Below, piece after piece: positions 50,542 through 59,645 of a DNA stretch of 64,000 bases. Position numbers and translations under genes: made by a program. Under the pieces are notes generated by a model. It saw only the letters and a list, made by a program, of their open reading frames with translations, made no database searches and had not been told where the DNA came from. Origin of the DNA: Paenibacillus alginolyticus DSM 5050 = NBRC 15375 (GTDB taxonomy: Bacteria; Bacillota; Bacilli; Paenibacillales; NBRC-103111); assembly GCF_000422905.1 (NCBI RefSeq), contig NZ_AUGY01000014.1, positions 1 to 64,000 on the forward strand. Reading direction: 5' to 3'. How positions within the stretch are numbered: position 1 is the first letter of the stretch; each line of letters begins with the position of its first letter.

Positions 50542-50952
50542 CTATTTTTTCACAAGAGTCAATTGCCATGTGACGCCAAAGCGATCACCAACCCAACCAA
50601 ACTTTTCGCTAAATGGGTAAGCCGCAAGTGGCATCAAAACAGTACCGTCTTATGCTAATTTCTCATACACGCGATCAATTTCCTCTTCACTCTCACACGT
50701 GACATACAACGAAATTGCAGGCGTAAACGTGAAATCATGCTTCATACTGCTATCTATGCACATAAATACTTGTCCATGAAGTGAAAATGTGGCGCGCAGA
50801 ACACTCCCCTCGGCGCCTGCTTCGCCCGCTCCATAGCGCTTTATAGTCAATATTTCAGATTGGTCAAATAAAGAAGTATACAAATTCATCGCTTCCTCAG
50901 CTTGGCCAGAAAACATTAAAAATGTCGTTATTTTTTGATTTGATTTTGCCAC
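50542..50952 (-). pseudogene. VOC/PhnB-like protein interrupted by an in-frame TAA
   Basis: The frame begins QKITTFLMFSGQAEEAMNLY and has the beta-alpha-beta pattern of PhnB/YP_ VOC proteins. A TAA at 50650-50652 stops it after YEKLA, yet the same frame goes on as DGTVLMPLAAYPFSEKFGWV, then GDRFGVTWQLTLVKK, to a TAG at 50542-50544. This continuation is the expected PhnB-like C-terminus, so one nonsense change split the gene. GTG at 50952 is best placed behind AGGAG. It lies 18 bases after the patatin gene. Confidence 0.8.
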
Positions 50953-50970
50953 GAACATAACTCCTTCCAA

Positions 50971-51822
50971 TCAATTAAGCAGCCATTCTTTCAACTGCAA
51001 GCCCATTCGCTTCGCATCCTGATACCCGAGCTCGTGCAGCGCTTCTAATTTCAAAGGATCCTTTTCCATGCGGCCTACTACTACTTTGGACGAAGGCCGT
51101 ATAACGATCGCACTTCCATCCGCTTCCATTCTTTCAATGGTTTCTAAGGTTCCATTATAGATTTCGCTTCGATTGACAAGTACATTTACTAGGCCGTTAT
51201 AAGCCGGATAAAAGCTTTTAGCTAACCATCGCTGTTTAAATGGAGTCTTGCGATAACCTTTTTCTTTGGTTAGCACGATAATATGCTTTTTATTCCCGTC
51301 AGCAAGAGACTTCTTCACAGGAATCGGTTCCACTAAGCCACCGTCAAATAAGGTCCGACCTTCATAATGAATGGGTGTCGCTACAAAAGGCAATGAGCTT
51401 GAAGCTTGAACAATCGGCATGGTTTGCTGCATGAGCTGATGCTTCGTGTAATAAATAGGTTCGCCTGTATGCGCATCGGTAGTACCGATAGCAAACTGCT
51501 GCGGCGAGTTGTAGAAGGCATCGTAATCAAACGGTACCAACTTATTGGGCAACTCATTGAATATGAAATCCATCCCAAATATGCTTTTGTGACGGAATAA
51601 ATTGCGATAGCTTAAATATCGGTGATCCCTAATATAACCAATCGTTACTTTTTTATTACGCCCGGGTTGTTTGGAAATATATGAAACAGCGTTGCATGCA
51701 CCTGCGGATACACCAACGACATATGGAAAATATAAATCCTGTTCCATAAAGTATTCCAAGACTCCAGCGGTGTATACGCCACGCATACCTCCGCCTTCCA
51801 GTACGAGTCCAATTCCTTCCAT
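50971..51822 (-). CDS. Patatin-like phospholipase
   Basis: 283 residues. The oxyanion motif GLVLEGGGMRGVYTAGVLEY, the nucleophile elbow VVGVSAGACNAVSY (GxSxG) and the catalytic aspartate in LFDGGLVEPIPVKKSL complete the Ser-Asp dyad of patatin-type acyl hydrolases. There is no signal peptide. It should hydrolyse lipid acyl groups; the natural substrate is unknown. AAGGTGTAACC precedes the ATG. Confidence 0.93.
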   Translation of the reverse strand: MEGIGLVLEGGGMRGVYTAGVLEYFMEQDLYFPYVVGVSAGACNAVSYISKQPGRNKKVTIGYIRDHRYLSYRNLFRHKSIFGMDFIFNELPNKLVPFDYDAFYNSPQQFAIGTTDAHTGEPIYYTKHQLMQQTMPIVQASSSLPFVATPIHYEGRTLFDGGLVEPIPVKKSLADGNKKHIIVLTKEKGYRKTPFKQRWLAKSFYPAYNGLVNVLVNRSEIYNGTLETIERMEADGSAIVIRPSSKVVVGRMEKDPLKLEALHELGYQDAKRMGLQLKEWLLN

Positions 51823-51941
51823 GGTTACACCTTCTTTCTCTCTATCTCTAACCCCTTTCTAGCATACAGGAAATGTAAATTAAAAGAAATGCTCCTCCAT
51901 CTCCGTAAAAGAGACAAAGAAGCAGATTTCATACCATTTTA

Positions 51942-52835
51942 TTAGACGGATTCAGGAATTACCCCAGATAATCCGCGTTTTTGGCGAATTTTACGGATGA
52001 TCAGTCCATTGGTTGGCGACATTAGGAAAGCAAAAACGAACATTACCCCTGCTACACTAATCATACAGCCCGCAATAGACGCATCAAGTAAGTAAGCTAC
52101 GAAATATCCAGCTATTGAACTGACTACCCCAACGGCCACACTCAAAACGAGCATAACACTTAGTTTCTCAGTTAAAAGATAAGCTGTAGCCGCAGGCACT
52201 ATCAGCATGCCGACGACGAGAATCGCACCCACACTTTCGAATGAAGCCACTGTCGTGATCGACACCAAACCCATCAATAGATAATGGAATAACAAAACTG
52301 GAATTCCCACGGCAGCCGCAAGTGCCGGATCGAACGAGCAGAGTTTAAACTGTTTATAAAAGAGTCCAATCACAACACTGCTGAGAAGAAGAGCAAACCC
52401 TACCGCCCATATAGCTTTAGGTCCGATACTCACACCGCCGACTTCAATGATATTCCATGGCACATAGGCGATTTCTCCATAAAGGACACAATCCAAATCC
52501 AGATCGATTTGTCTTGTATACAAACTGACAAGTACAACGCCTATGGAGAACATGGCCGTAAATACGACGCCAATTGAAGCATCTGACTGTACACCGCTCT
52601 GTTGAAAAAGCTGAATTAAAAATACAGTGATGAGACCGATAACCGCGGCACCGATAAGCATAAAAATAGAACCTCTTGAGCCGCTTATCAGGAAAGCAAT
52701 CACGATTCCCGGAAGCACCGAATGACTGATGGCATCGCCGATCATAGCCATTTTACGCAATACGAGGAAGCAGCCCACCAAGGAGCAAGCAGCCGCGACA
52801 AGAGCAGCCGTTAAAATAATCCACAGATCATTCAA
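51942..52835 (-). CDS. Manganese-type metal ABC transporter permease (second)
   Basis: 297 residues with eight or nine membrane segments of the ABC-3 family (MntC/MntD, TroC/D). VGCFLVLRKMAMIGDAISHS near the N-terminus and a GAILVVGMLIVPAATAYLL segment are typical. It starts at TTG 52835 behind AAAGGGG and overlaps the first permease gene by eight bases. It should form a heterodimer with that protein. It is the last gene of the metal-import operon. Confidence 0.9.
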   Translation of the reverse strand: MNDLWIILTAALVAAACSLVGCFLVLRKMAMIGDAISHSVLPGIVIAFLISGSRGSIFMLIGAAVIGLITVFLIQLFQQSGVQSDASIGVVFTAMFSIGVVLVSLYTRQIDLDLDCVLYGEIAYVPWNIIEVGGVSIGPKAIWAVGFALLLSSVVIGLFYKQFKLCSFDPALAAAVGIPVLLFHYLLMGLVSITTVASFESVGAILVVGMLIVPAATAYLLTEKLSVMLVLSVAVGVVSSIAGYFVAYLLDASIAGCMISVAGVMFVFAFLMSPTNGLIIRKIRQKRGLSGVIPESV

Positions 52836-53775
52836 CTTGGCTCACCCCTTTCGCCTTAACGTAATGCTCGGATTCTGAATCTTTTTGAATCTTTTGTTTC
52901 ATGGAGGACTGCCTGATAAGCTTCATGATCAGTCCCCGTTTTGGAGCGAATAAGAGGGAAAAGACGAATAAGATTGTCGCCGCTAGCACACTAAGTGGAC
53001 CTGTTGGCAAATTACTGCCCATCGTACTCAGATATGTCCCTACGAATCCGCTGAAAGCCCCAAACAGTCCAGAATAGATGACCATTAGACCCAACCTCTC
53101 CGTCCAATATCTAGCCGCAACAGCAGGTGTAATCAACAATGCGGCCATTAGAACGACGCCAACCGCTTGAATCCCCACAACAACAGCAACAACAATAAGA
53201 AACATCATGAAGTGATCTAGAATCGCTACTGGAAAACCTAAACCTCGCGCATAGCCTGGATCAAAACTTAATAATTTAAATTCTTTAAAAAACAACGTAC
53301 AAATACCAACTAATAGGAATGATATGATAGCCATTGTAATGACATCGGAGTTAACCATAGATGCCGCTTGACCGAATAGAAACTTATCTAATCCACTTTG
53401 ATTGCCGCTTGAACTATGCTGAATTTGTGTCAGCAATACAATACCTACCCCAAAAAACACGGATAATACAATACCTAAAGCTGAATCCTGCTTGATTTTG
53501 GAATAGCGTGTGATCCATCCGATACTTAGAGTGGCAAGTAAGCCTGCCACAGCTGCGCCTATTAAGAAGAATAGGATCGATTTGGAGCCCGATATCATGA
53601 ATGCGACACAGACACCCGGAAGGGCTGCATGGGACAACGCGTCTCCCATCAACGACTGTTTGCGTAAATAAGCAAAGCTTCCTAACACACCGCTGCTTAG
53701 TCCTAATAATGAGCATCCAAGTAATATCCATCGCGCATTCGGATCTAACCATAAGTGAAATAATGACTCCAACAT
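52828..53775 (-). CDS. Manganese-type metal ABC transporter permease (first)
   Basis: About 315 residues of the ABC-3 permease family, with LLGLSSGVLGSFAYLRKQSL, then SLMGDALSHAALPGVCVAFM and VVLMAALLITPAVAARYW. It has eight or nine membrane segments and a basic C-terminal tail. It pairs with the second permease. ATG 53775 follows GAGGTG at normal spacing; a GTG at 53784 would lie inside that ribosome site. Confidence 0.9.
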   Translation of the reverse strand: MLESLFHLWLDPNARWILLGCSLLGLSSGVLGSFAYLRKQSLMGDALSHAALPGVCVAFMISGSKSILFFLIGAAVAGLLATLSIGWITRYSKIKQDSALGIVLSVFFGVGIVLLTQIQHSSSGNQSGLDKFLFGQAASMVNSDVITMAIISFLLVGICTLFFKEFKLLSFDPGYARGLGFPVAILDHFMMFLIVVAVVVGIQAVGVVLMAALLITPAVAARYWTERLGLMVIYSGLFGAFSGFVGTYLSTMGSNLPTGPLSVLAATILFVFSLLFAPKRGLIMKLIRQSSMKQKIQKDSESEHYVKAKGVSQVE

Positions 53776-53788
53776 GTTGATCACCTCG

Positions 53789-54550
53789 CTATCCTATTTG
53801 CATCCCGGCGTCTTCCCGATCCCAGATCGCTAATTTACCGCCATATGTTTGCTGTAATTTCTCCTTCGTAAACACTTCATTCGTCGGTCCAATATCCACA
53901 ATTCCAACATTCAACAAGATAACCCAATCGAAGTACTCTTTCACGGTAGATAAATCATGGTGGACCACAAACACCGTTTTCCCTTGTTTCTTGAGCTCTC
54001 CGAGCAGCGTAATAATCGCTTTTTCCGTAGCGGCATCAACACCAACGAAAGGTTCATCCATAAAATATAAGCTTGCATCTTGTGCGAGTGCTCTCGCTAA
54101 GAAAATACGCTGCTGCTGACCACCAGAAAGTTGACTAATTTGTCTATCTGCGAAGTCAGCCATCCCTACTTTTTCTAAACAAGACATTGCCATTTGCTTT
54201 TCTTTATTTCCCGGTCTGCGGAACCAACCCAAATGACTATACCTTCCCATCGTTACAACATCTAGAGCATTGGTAGGGAAATCCCAATCCACCGATTCAC
54301 GCTGAGGCACATAACCGACAAGATGGCGCTGCTCTTTATAAGGCTTTCCATATATCTTCACTTCGCCGGATAGACTTGGAATTAAGCCGAGAGCCGCTTT
54401 AATTAATGTGGACTTCCCTGCTCCATTGGGACCGACAATTCCAATCAATTTACCTTCCGGAACGGTGAATGATACTTGCTCCAATACAGGTTTCTTATGA
54501 TAAGCTACGGTCATATTTTGTATCGATAGCGGCGCGTGTGTTTGTTTCAT
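53789..54550 (-). CDS. Manganese-type metal ABC transporter ATPase
   Basis: About 253 residues with Walker A IVGPNGAGKSTLIKA, signature QLSGGQQQRIFLARAL, Walker B LYFMDEPFVGVD and H-loop VFVVHHDLSTVKEYF. VGYVPQRESVDWDFP is the Q-loop typical of Mn/Zn/Fe ABC-3 ATPases. It energises import by the two permeases downstream. GGGAGGATTGAAT precedes ATG 54550. Confidence 0.93.
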   Translation of the reverse strand: MKQTHAPLSIQNMTVAYHKKPVLEQVSFTVPEGKLIGIVGPNGAGKSTLIKAALGLIPSLSGEVKIYGKPYKEQRHLVGYVPQRESVDWDFPTNALDVVTMGRYSHLGWFRRPGNKEKQMAMSCLEKVGMADFADRQISQLSGGQQQRIFLARALAQDASLYFMDEPFVGVDAATEKAIITLLGELKKQGKTVFVVHHDLSTVKEYFDWVILLNVGIVDIGPTNEVFTKEKLQQTYGGKLAIWDREDAGMQIG

Positions 54551-54583
54551 ATTCAATCCTCCCAAGCCATTCTATAGCGACTG

Positions 54584-55537
54584 CTATTTCAATGCGTTTA
54601 CGATGGTATCTACATTGTGACGAACCATGCCCACATAAGTGCCTTCTGGCGTGCCTGCTTTACCCATGGCGTCAGAGAACAACTCCCCGCCAATCTGAAT
54701 TTGGTGACCCTTTTCCTTCGCTCCTTGAATGACCGCTTCAATCGATTTTTTGGGAACACTGGATTCGACGAATACCGCTTTCACCTTTTTCTCGACCAAG
54801 AAATCTCTGAGCTGACTGACATCCTTGGAACCATACTCCGAAGCTGTACTAATCCCTTGAAGTCCCTTGACTTGAATGTGATACGCATCTCCGAAGTAGC
54901 CGAAAGCATCATGCGCAGTTACTAGAACTCGGGATGTCTCTGGAATTAAAGTGATTTGTTCCGTCGCGTAGCGGTCTAATTCTTGAAGTTTTACGAGGTA
55001 CGCTGCTGCATTGTTCTTGTAATCTTCTTTATGTGTTGGATCTAACTCACTAAGTGAATCTCTCACCTGCTCAGTAGCTTTCATCCAATGCTTCACATTA
55101 AACCAAATGTGCGGATCGTATTCCGTTTCCATTTCAGCTCCGGAGCGCAATACTTTGCGATCGATTTTATCCGACACAGCTACGGTAGGTTTTTGCTTAC
55201 CCATCTTTTCCAAAATCTCAACCATTTTGCCCTCTAAGTGAAGTCCATTATAGAAAATGATTTGCGCAATATCCAACTTTTTAATATCGCCTTGCGAGGC
55301 TTTATATAAATGCGGATCCACCCCGGCATTCATAAGCCCCGTTACTTTCACATGAGTAGAACCTACATTTTCAACAATATCTGTAATCATACCTACTGTT
55401 GTAGTGACTTTAATTTCCTTCTCCGTCGATGTTGATGTTTTTTCAGTATTCGCACACGCTGACACGGTCAACATGATACCTAATAACGCAACAGCAGCGC
55501 TCATTTTCCAAAACCCACTTACATTTGTCATATTCAT
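54584..55537 (-). CDS. Manganese-type metal-binding lipoprotein (MntA/TroA family)
   Basis: 317 residues with a signal peptide and lipobox MLTVSACANTEK. The cluster-9 metal-binding residues are visible: DPHLYKAS (first His), YDPHIWFNVKHWM (second His), a glutamate in VFVESSVPKKSIEAV and an aspartate near the C-terminus (ELFSDAMG). It captures a divalent metal outside the cell. Manganese is favoured because of the MntR-like box upstream. It is the first gene of the operon. Confidence 0.93.
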   Translation of the reverse strand: MNMTNVSGFWKMSAAVALLGIMLTVSACANTEKTSTSTEKEIKVTTTVGMITDIVENVGSTHVKVTGLMNAGVDPHLYKASQGDIKKLDIAQIIFYNGLHLEGKMVEILEKMGKQKPTVAVSDKIDRKVLRSGAEMETEYDPHIWFNVKHWMKATEQVRDSLSELDPTHKEDYKNNAAAYLVKLQELDRYATEQITLIPETSRVLVTAHDAFGYFGDAYHIQVKGLQGISTASEYGSKDVSQLRDFLVEKKVKAVFVESSVPKKSIEAVIQGAKEKGHQIQIGGELFSDAMGKAGTPEGTYVGMVRHNVDTIVNALK

Positions 55538-55639
55538 TTTGATATGCCCTCCCCGATTGGATTATCTTTTCTAATTCTTGCCTCTTAATTTGTACAAGCG
55601 CATAATTGTTTAGCAAAGGCAACTCTCAGTACATTATTA

Positions 55640-55672
55640 CCCATATCCATAAATGTTGCAATAGGGAAACAT
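55640..55672 (-). promoter_or_regulatory. Manganese operon promoter with MntR-like box
   Basis: At 55655-55670 the plus strand reads GTTGCAATAGGGAAAC, close to the Bacillus MntR site TTGCATGAGGGAAAC (13 of 15 positions). Read leftwards, TTGCAA within the box can serve as -35, with TAATAAT about 16-17 bases on as -10. Manganese-loaded MntR would therefore block the promoter. Confidence 0.7.
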
Positions 55673-55752
55673 ATTTTCCTTGATACATTTCTTTTATACG
55701 CATCCACCTTTTCGCTAGCTGTCATTTATCAATCTTTATTGGCAAACCAAAA

Positions 55753-55775
55753 AGCCCTGTCCAAGGACAAGGGCT
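55753..55775 (-). terminator. Terminator after the HD-GYP regulator gene
   Basis: AGCCCTTGTCC and GGACAGGGCT pair (one bulge) around TT, followed leftwards by TTTTTGG. It lies about 70 bases after the stop at 55848. Confidence 0.8.
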
Positions 55776-55847
55776 CCGCGTTCATTTAAGATCTGGTTTT
55801 GCTGAGAAGGCTATTCACATATTATGCTTTATTGATAATTAATGCCG

Positions 55848-57413
55848 TTAACGCTGCTCCTTGTAAAACTCTTTGATGACCAGGAACTCATCCAAATGCT
55901 GAATAAAGAGATCTACGATCACAGGATCGAAATGACGTCCTCGTTCCGTTTTAAGTAAATCCATTACGCGATCAAGTTCCCATGCTTTCTTATAGACACG
56001 ATCGCTGCACAGAGCATCAAAGACATCAGCTAATGCGGTTATACGGCCATAGAGATGTATTTCATCGCCGCGAAGTCCTTGCGGATATCCTGTACCGTCA
56101 TAACGCTCATGATGCTGCTGTGCGATGATAGCTGCGGCATTTAAGACTTGCTTGTTCGAATGCTTAAGCATTTCATAACCAAGATTCGAATGAGTTTTCA
56201 TAATGTCAAATTCTTCACTTGTGAGCGATCCAGGCTTATTTAGAATCGCATCCGGTATGCCAACTTTACCAACATCATGCATTGGCGATGCCAAGCGAAT
56301 AACTTCGGCTTCCTGCTCGGATAATCCATATTTAATGGCCAGTAAACGGGAATATTCGGCAACTCTTTTCACATGATGTCCCGTTTCCTTGGATCTCGTT
56401 TCCGTGATTTCGCCCATCGTATAAATAATTTCTTGCTGTGTGCTTTCCAGCTCTTCATTTAAATAAATATTTTCGAAAGCCACAGAAACATTCGCACAAT
56501 AAATATCAACTAAATAATGCTCCCATTCGCTGAGTGCTTTGAATCCATTCATATAGATAACATTTTCCATCCCCATCTTACTTTGAAAATAAATCACAAA
56601 GCGATCAGAAGCGAAGCTGCTTTTTTTGGAATGAAAGGCATGTTCAATCTCTTCGAGAACATCCGCAGGAACAACATCCCGTGCTCGTTCATCTTGATTG
56701 GATGCATAATCCCCGCTCGCTGCTAGGATATAAATATCTTCAACACCTTTGGTCACAGCAAAGCTGCAATGAAGCGCATTTTTATGTAAATTAACGATGG
56801 ACGTCATTTGTGTTAAAACGCCGGAAGCAAATTTCTTCATAGATTGCAGCTCGAACAGCGAAGCAGAGGACTTAATAATCTCCTCCAAGCCAGATCTGCT
56901 TTTCTCAATGGTTTTAATATCCCTATAGGAACGCAGTGCCGTAACTACAGTAGTGAACAGCTTCTGCGTTGTGAGCTCTGTCTTTTCTTTATAATCATTT
57001 ATGTCGTAATCCATAATGACCGTACGTTCAGGTGCTTGACCTGGCTGGCCTGTACGCAAAATAATACGTATCGCCTGATTATTCAATTCTTCGCGTATGT
57101 GCTTAACAATTTGCAGCCCCGCATCATCTTGCTCCATGACAACATCTAAAAGTACTAACGAGGCATTCGGTTGTTGTTTCAACAGCTGTTTGGCTTCTAA
57201 AGCCGAATAAGCACTATGGAATTCCAGCTTCCTTCCATCAAATTCGAAATCTTGTAGAACCATTTTCGTCACTTGATGAATTTGTTTCTCATCATCAACA
57301 ATGAGTACGACCCAAGGGTCTTGTTCGTTCGTAGGTTCCTTGGCTGAATCAGTCTCTTCTTCCTCAGCAAAAAGAAGCTCATCCTGGTCCATTAACCCAT
57401 CTTGTCCTGTCAT
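55848..57413 (-). CDS. Response regulator with HD-GYP cyclic-di-GMP phosphodiesterase domain
   Basis: 521 residues. After an acidic N-terminus comes a receiver domain (about 32-165) with VLIVDDEKQIHQV and the phospho-aspartate in LVLLDVVMEQDD. A DUF3369-like/GAF-like middle part (about 180-330) follows, then a C-terminal HD-GYP domain with the metal pair in ASPMHDVGKVGIP, a KTHSNLGYEML histidine, QHHERYDGTGYPQGLRGDEI (HHE and GYP) and ALADVFDAL. All catalytic residues look present, so it should degrade cyclic di-GMP when the partner kinase at 57410 is active. It overlaps that kinase gene by four bases (ATGA). Confidence 0.92.
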   Translation of the reverse strand: MTGQDGLMDQDELLFAEEEETDSAKEPTNEQDPWVVLIVDDEKQIHQVTKMVLQDFEFDGRKLEFHSAYSALEAKQLLKQQPNASLVLLDVVMEQDDAGLQIVKHIREELNNQAIRIILRTGQPGQAPERTVIMDYDINDYKEKTELTTQKLFTTVVTALRSYRDIKTIEKSRSGLEEIIKSSASLFELQSMKKFASGVLTQMTSIVNLHKNALHCSFAVTKGVEDIYILAASGDYASNQDERARDVVPADVLEEIEHAFHSKKSSFASDRFVIYFQSKMGMENVIYMNGFKALSEWEHYLVDIYCANVSVAFENIYLNEELESTQQEIIYTMGEITETRSKETGHHVKRVAEYSRLLAIKYGLSEQEAEVIRLASPMHDVGKVGIPDAILNKPGSLTSEEFDIMKTHSNLGYEMLKHSNKQVLNAAAIIAQQHHERYDGTGYPQGLRGDEIHLYGRITALADVFDALCSDRVYKKAWELDRVMDLLKTERGRHFDPVIVDLFIQHLDEFLVIKEFYKEQR

Positions 57414-58945
57414 TGTACGGCTTCCTCCTCTTTCGGAATCGTAATCGTAAATAAACTTCCTTGTCCTAACGTACTAGAACCATCGATGGTTCCATTCAGC
57501 GATTGCGTGACGAGATTATAGACAATATTCATCCCTAAACCCGTTCCGCCTTTGCCGCGGCTCGTCGTAAAGAAAGGATCAAAAATTTGATCAAGAACTT
57601 CTTGCGTCATACCTTTACCGTCATCCGTATAGGCAAGGATAATATAGTCTTGGTGATCTTCAACGCGTATAGTTAAACTGCCTTCTTCCTCTATCGTATA
57701 AGCATGGTTCAAAGAGTTCATAACTAAATTCGTAATGATTTGAGACAAAGCACCTGGATAAGTGTAAAGCGTCAGCTCGTTATCGCAATATACATCTACT
57801 CGGAGTCTTGTTTTCTTAAGGGTAGGCTTCAAGCTGGAGATGATGCCCTCTAAATACTCCTTCAAATGAAAGGTGCGCTTGACTTCAACACTTTGATCAA
57901 CAGAAATTTGTTTAAAACTGCGCACCAAGGAAGAAGCACGTTCCAAATTGGACTGCACCATGGCATTCGTCTCCTGGGTAATGGATAAGAACTGTTCAAG
58001 GTCAGACTTTTTCATTTTCCCTGTCTCATACAGGCTCTTAAATTCCTTCGTCTTTTGATCCAAATAACTAACTGCGGTTACACCGATCCCGATTGGCGTA
58101 TTGATTTCGTGTGAAACCCCGGCAACCAGATTACCCAAAGCCCCCATTTTTTCCGATTGGACAAGGTGGTCCTGTGTCACCTGCAGCGTATTTAGCACCT
58201 GTTGAAGCTCATGGTAGCGCTCATCCAAATTTTTGACCATGTCATTAAAAGCTTCAGACACCTCAGCGATTTCAGGAGAAGCTTTGAACTGCAGCTTAGG
58301 AAGGTCGCCTCCTTGCTTCACAATAAGCGCGGCTTCACGAAGCCGACTTAACGGACGAATCACAATTCTTCGCAAAATAAGCCATAGCAATGTTGACATA
58401 ACAATAGCAACAATTAAGCCCACAATCAGAATAAGTTTCGTTCGCTTTGTCAGCAGCGCGGCTTCCTCTGAGGAATCAAAAATAACTTCTACCGCACCTA
58501 CAACAAGGCCATCCTCCTGAAGAGGTGCCGTTAGACGGACAACCGGTTTATCCGTTTCCGCCATAGGCACACGGTCAACAATGGTTTGATCCTGCTTAGG
58601 AACGACTACCCTAGAAAGAGGCATATGATTACCAACTTCAGAACGTTTGGAAGCCGCGAGAACAAGGCCTTGTTTATCGTATAACTTCATTTCGAGAACA
58701 CGCGTATTTTTGTATTGAATATAATCAAATATTTGCTGCACATCGGTAACGGAACGAGATTCTTCATAGCGTCCATTGATGGCAATTGTCATGCCGCTTA
58801 TTTGACTCACATAGGCTTCTCGAATGGATTGATTTAAACTTATCGTATCGAAGATCAACATGGTTGAGAGCATACTGACCGTAACAGCAGTTACGACGAA
58901 AACAATTCTTTTCTGTAAGCTCAATCTCTTTTTAAGAAAAGGCAT
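57410..58945 (-). CDS. Membrane sensor histidine kinase partnered with the HD-GYP regulator
   Basis: 511 residues. Two membrane segments (about 15-35 and 165-190) enclose an extracellular PAS/Cache-like sensor of about 130 residues. A HAMP domain (about 190-245), a coiled coil, the phospho-acceptor box VAGVSHEINTPIGIG and a complete ATPase domain (LVMNSLNHAY, DDGKGMTQEV, FFTTSRGKGGTGLGM) follow. HEINTP-type acceptors are common in kinases that control HD-GYP regulators. The signal is unknown; a small lipoprotein gene upstream may encode the ligand sensor. AGGAGCATCCC precedes the ATG. Confidence 0.92.
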   Translation of the reverse strand: MPFLKKRLSLQKRIVFVVTAVTVSMLSTMLIFDTISLNQSIREAYVSQISGMTIAINGRYEESRSVTDVQQIFDYIQYKNTRVLEMKLYDKQGLVLAASKRSEVGNHMPLSRVVVPKQDQTIVDRVPMAETDKPVVRLTAPLQEDGLVVGAVEVIFDSSEEAALLTKRTKLILIVGLIVAIVMSTLLWLILRRIVIRPLSRLREAALIVKQGGDLPKLQFKASPEIAEVSEAFNDMVKNLDERYHELQQVLNTLQVTQDHLVQSEKMGALGNLVAGVSHEINTPIGIGVTAVSYLDQKTKEFKSLYETGKMKKSDLEQFLSITQETNAMVQSNLERASSLVRSFKQISVDQSVEVKRTFHLKEYLEGIISSLKPTLKKTRLRVDVYCDNELTLYTYPGALSQIITNLVMNSLNHAYTIEEEGSLTIRVEDHQDYIILAYTDDGKGMTQEVLDQIFDPFFTTSRGKGGTGLGMNIVYNLVTQSLNGTIDGSSTLGQGSLFTITIPKEEEAVQ

Positions 58946-58954
58946 GGGATGCTC

Positions 58955-59335
58955 CTACTTCACTTCAAACGTGATCGTCTTGCTTACATCGTAAGGCGTG
59001 TGATCGTTATTATGTAAGGAAACTTTTAATTCATGAGGACCTTTGCTTAAATGCTCATAATTTTTTTCAGTGGTCGTCATGATTTCTTTTTCTGCTTTAT
59101 CCAAGGAAACATGCACGTGCCCTTCCCCTTGCTTGCGCTGTTGGTCATAATGCTCTTTGGAAAGCTTAAGGTCCGTTGTAATTCGAAGGGTTGCTGAATC
59201 TCCATTAACAGTGGTACTTGCCTCTAAGGTAGGCGTGAACGAATTTGCTGGTGTTGTATTGGTTTTGGATGATCCACACCCGGAAATACTTAGTGTAACA
59301 GCTGCAATTATGCAAAAACCTTTCCATTTCCTCAT
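58955..59335 (-). CDS. Small lipoprotein with YtkA/FixH-like domain
   Basis: 126 residues with signal peptide and lipobox SISGCGSS, then a Ser/Thr linker and a beta-rich domain. HVHVSLDKAEKEIM followed by GPHELKVSLHNNDHTPYDVS resembles YtkA-like copper- or ligand-binding domains, with several histidines (HVHV and HNNDH). It stands nine bases before the sensor kinase gene in one operon, so it may present a ligand to the kinase at the membrane surface (inference). GGGGATGAAACG precedes the ATG. Confidence 0.75.
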   Translation of the reverse strand: MRKWKGFCIIAAVTLSISGCGSSKTNTTPANSFTPTLEASTTVNGDSATLRITTDLKLSKEHYDQQRKQGEGHVHVSLDKAEKEIMTTTEKNYEHLSKGPHELKVSLHNNDHTPYDVSKTITFEVK

Positions 59336-59398
59336 CGTTTCATCCCCTATTTAGACCCTAATTGTCTAATCATGTCAAAAAAAGCTATCTTCTCTAGC

Positions 59399-59623
59399 TT
59401 ATGAATATTCAAGCGGTTTGTCCACTTTTATTTTGGAAACAATCGCCTTTTTAACCAATTGATTTTGTATTCGAAATTTTCTGACTTTTTGTGTCGAATT
59501 ATCATAAGTACGCTCACATTTTGCGCTTCCCCAGGAAATAATTTCATTTCCCAATCGAAGAATGATTTCCCCAGCTTTGGAGCAATGTAGTAAAGTCGCT
59601 GTTCTTCTGTAACCAACAACCAT
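59399..59623 (-). CDS. Small hypothetical protein (74 residues), frame uncertain
   Basis: This frame starts at ATG 59623 and encodes a small protein, including NEIISWGSAKCERTYDN and VRKFRIQNQLVKKAIVSKIK, ending DKPLEYS. The ribosome site is poor because AAGG is only three bases before the ATG. A second frame in the same strand (TTG 59619 to 59428, 63 codons) has better spacing. I prefer the longer frame because its residue pattern looks more native, but comparison with relatives would be needed to decide. Confidence 0.45.
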   Translation of the reverse strand: MVVGYRRTATLLHCSKAGEIILRLGNEIISWGSAKCERTYDNSTQKVRKFRIQNQLVKKAIVSKIKVDKPLEYS

Positions 59624-59645
59624 TATCCTTAGGAGGCACTTCCCT

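Noticed and set aside
31945..50652. Reassignment or regular read-through of UAA, suggested by two interrupted genes.
   Set aside because: Many intact genes here end in TAA at the expected length. Two isolated nonsense changes or sequence errors are simpler.
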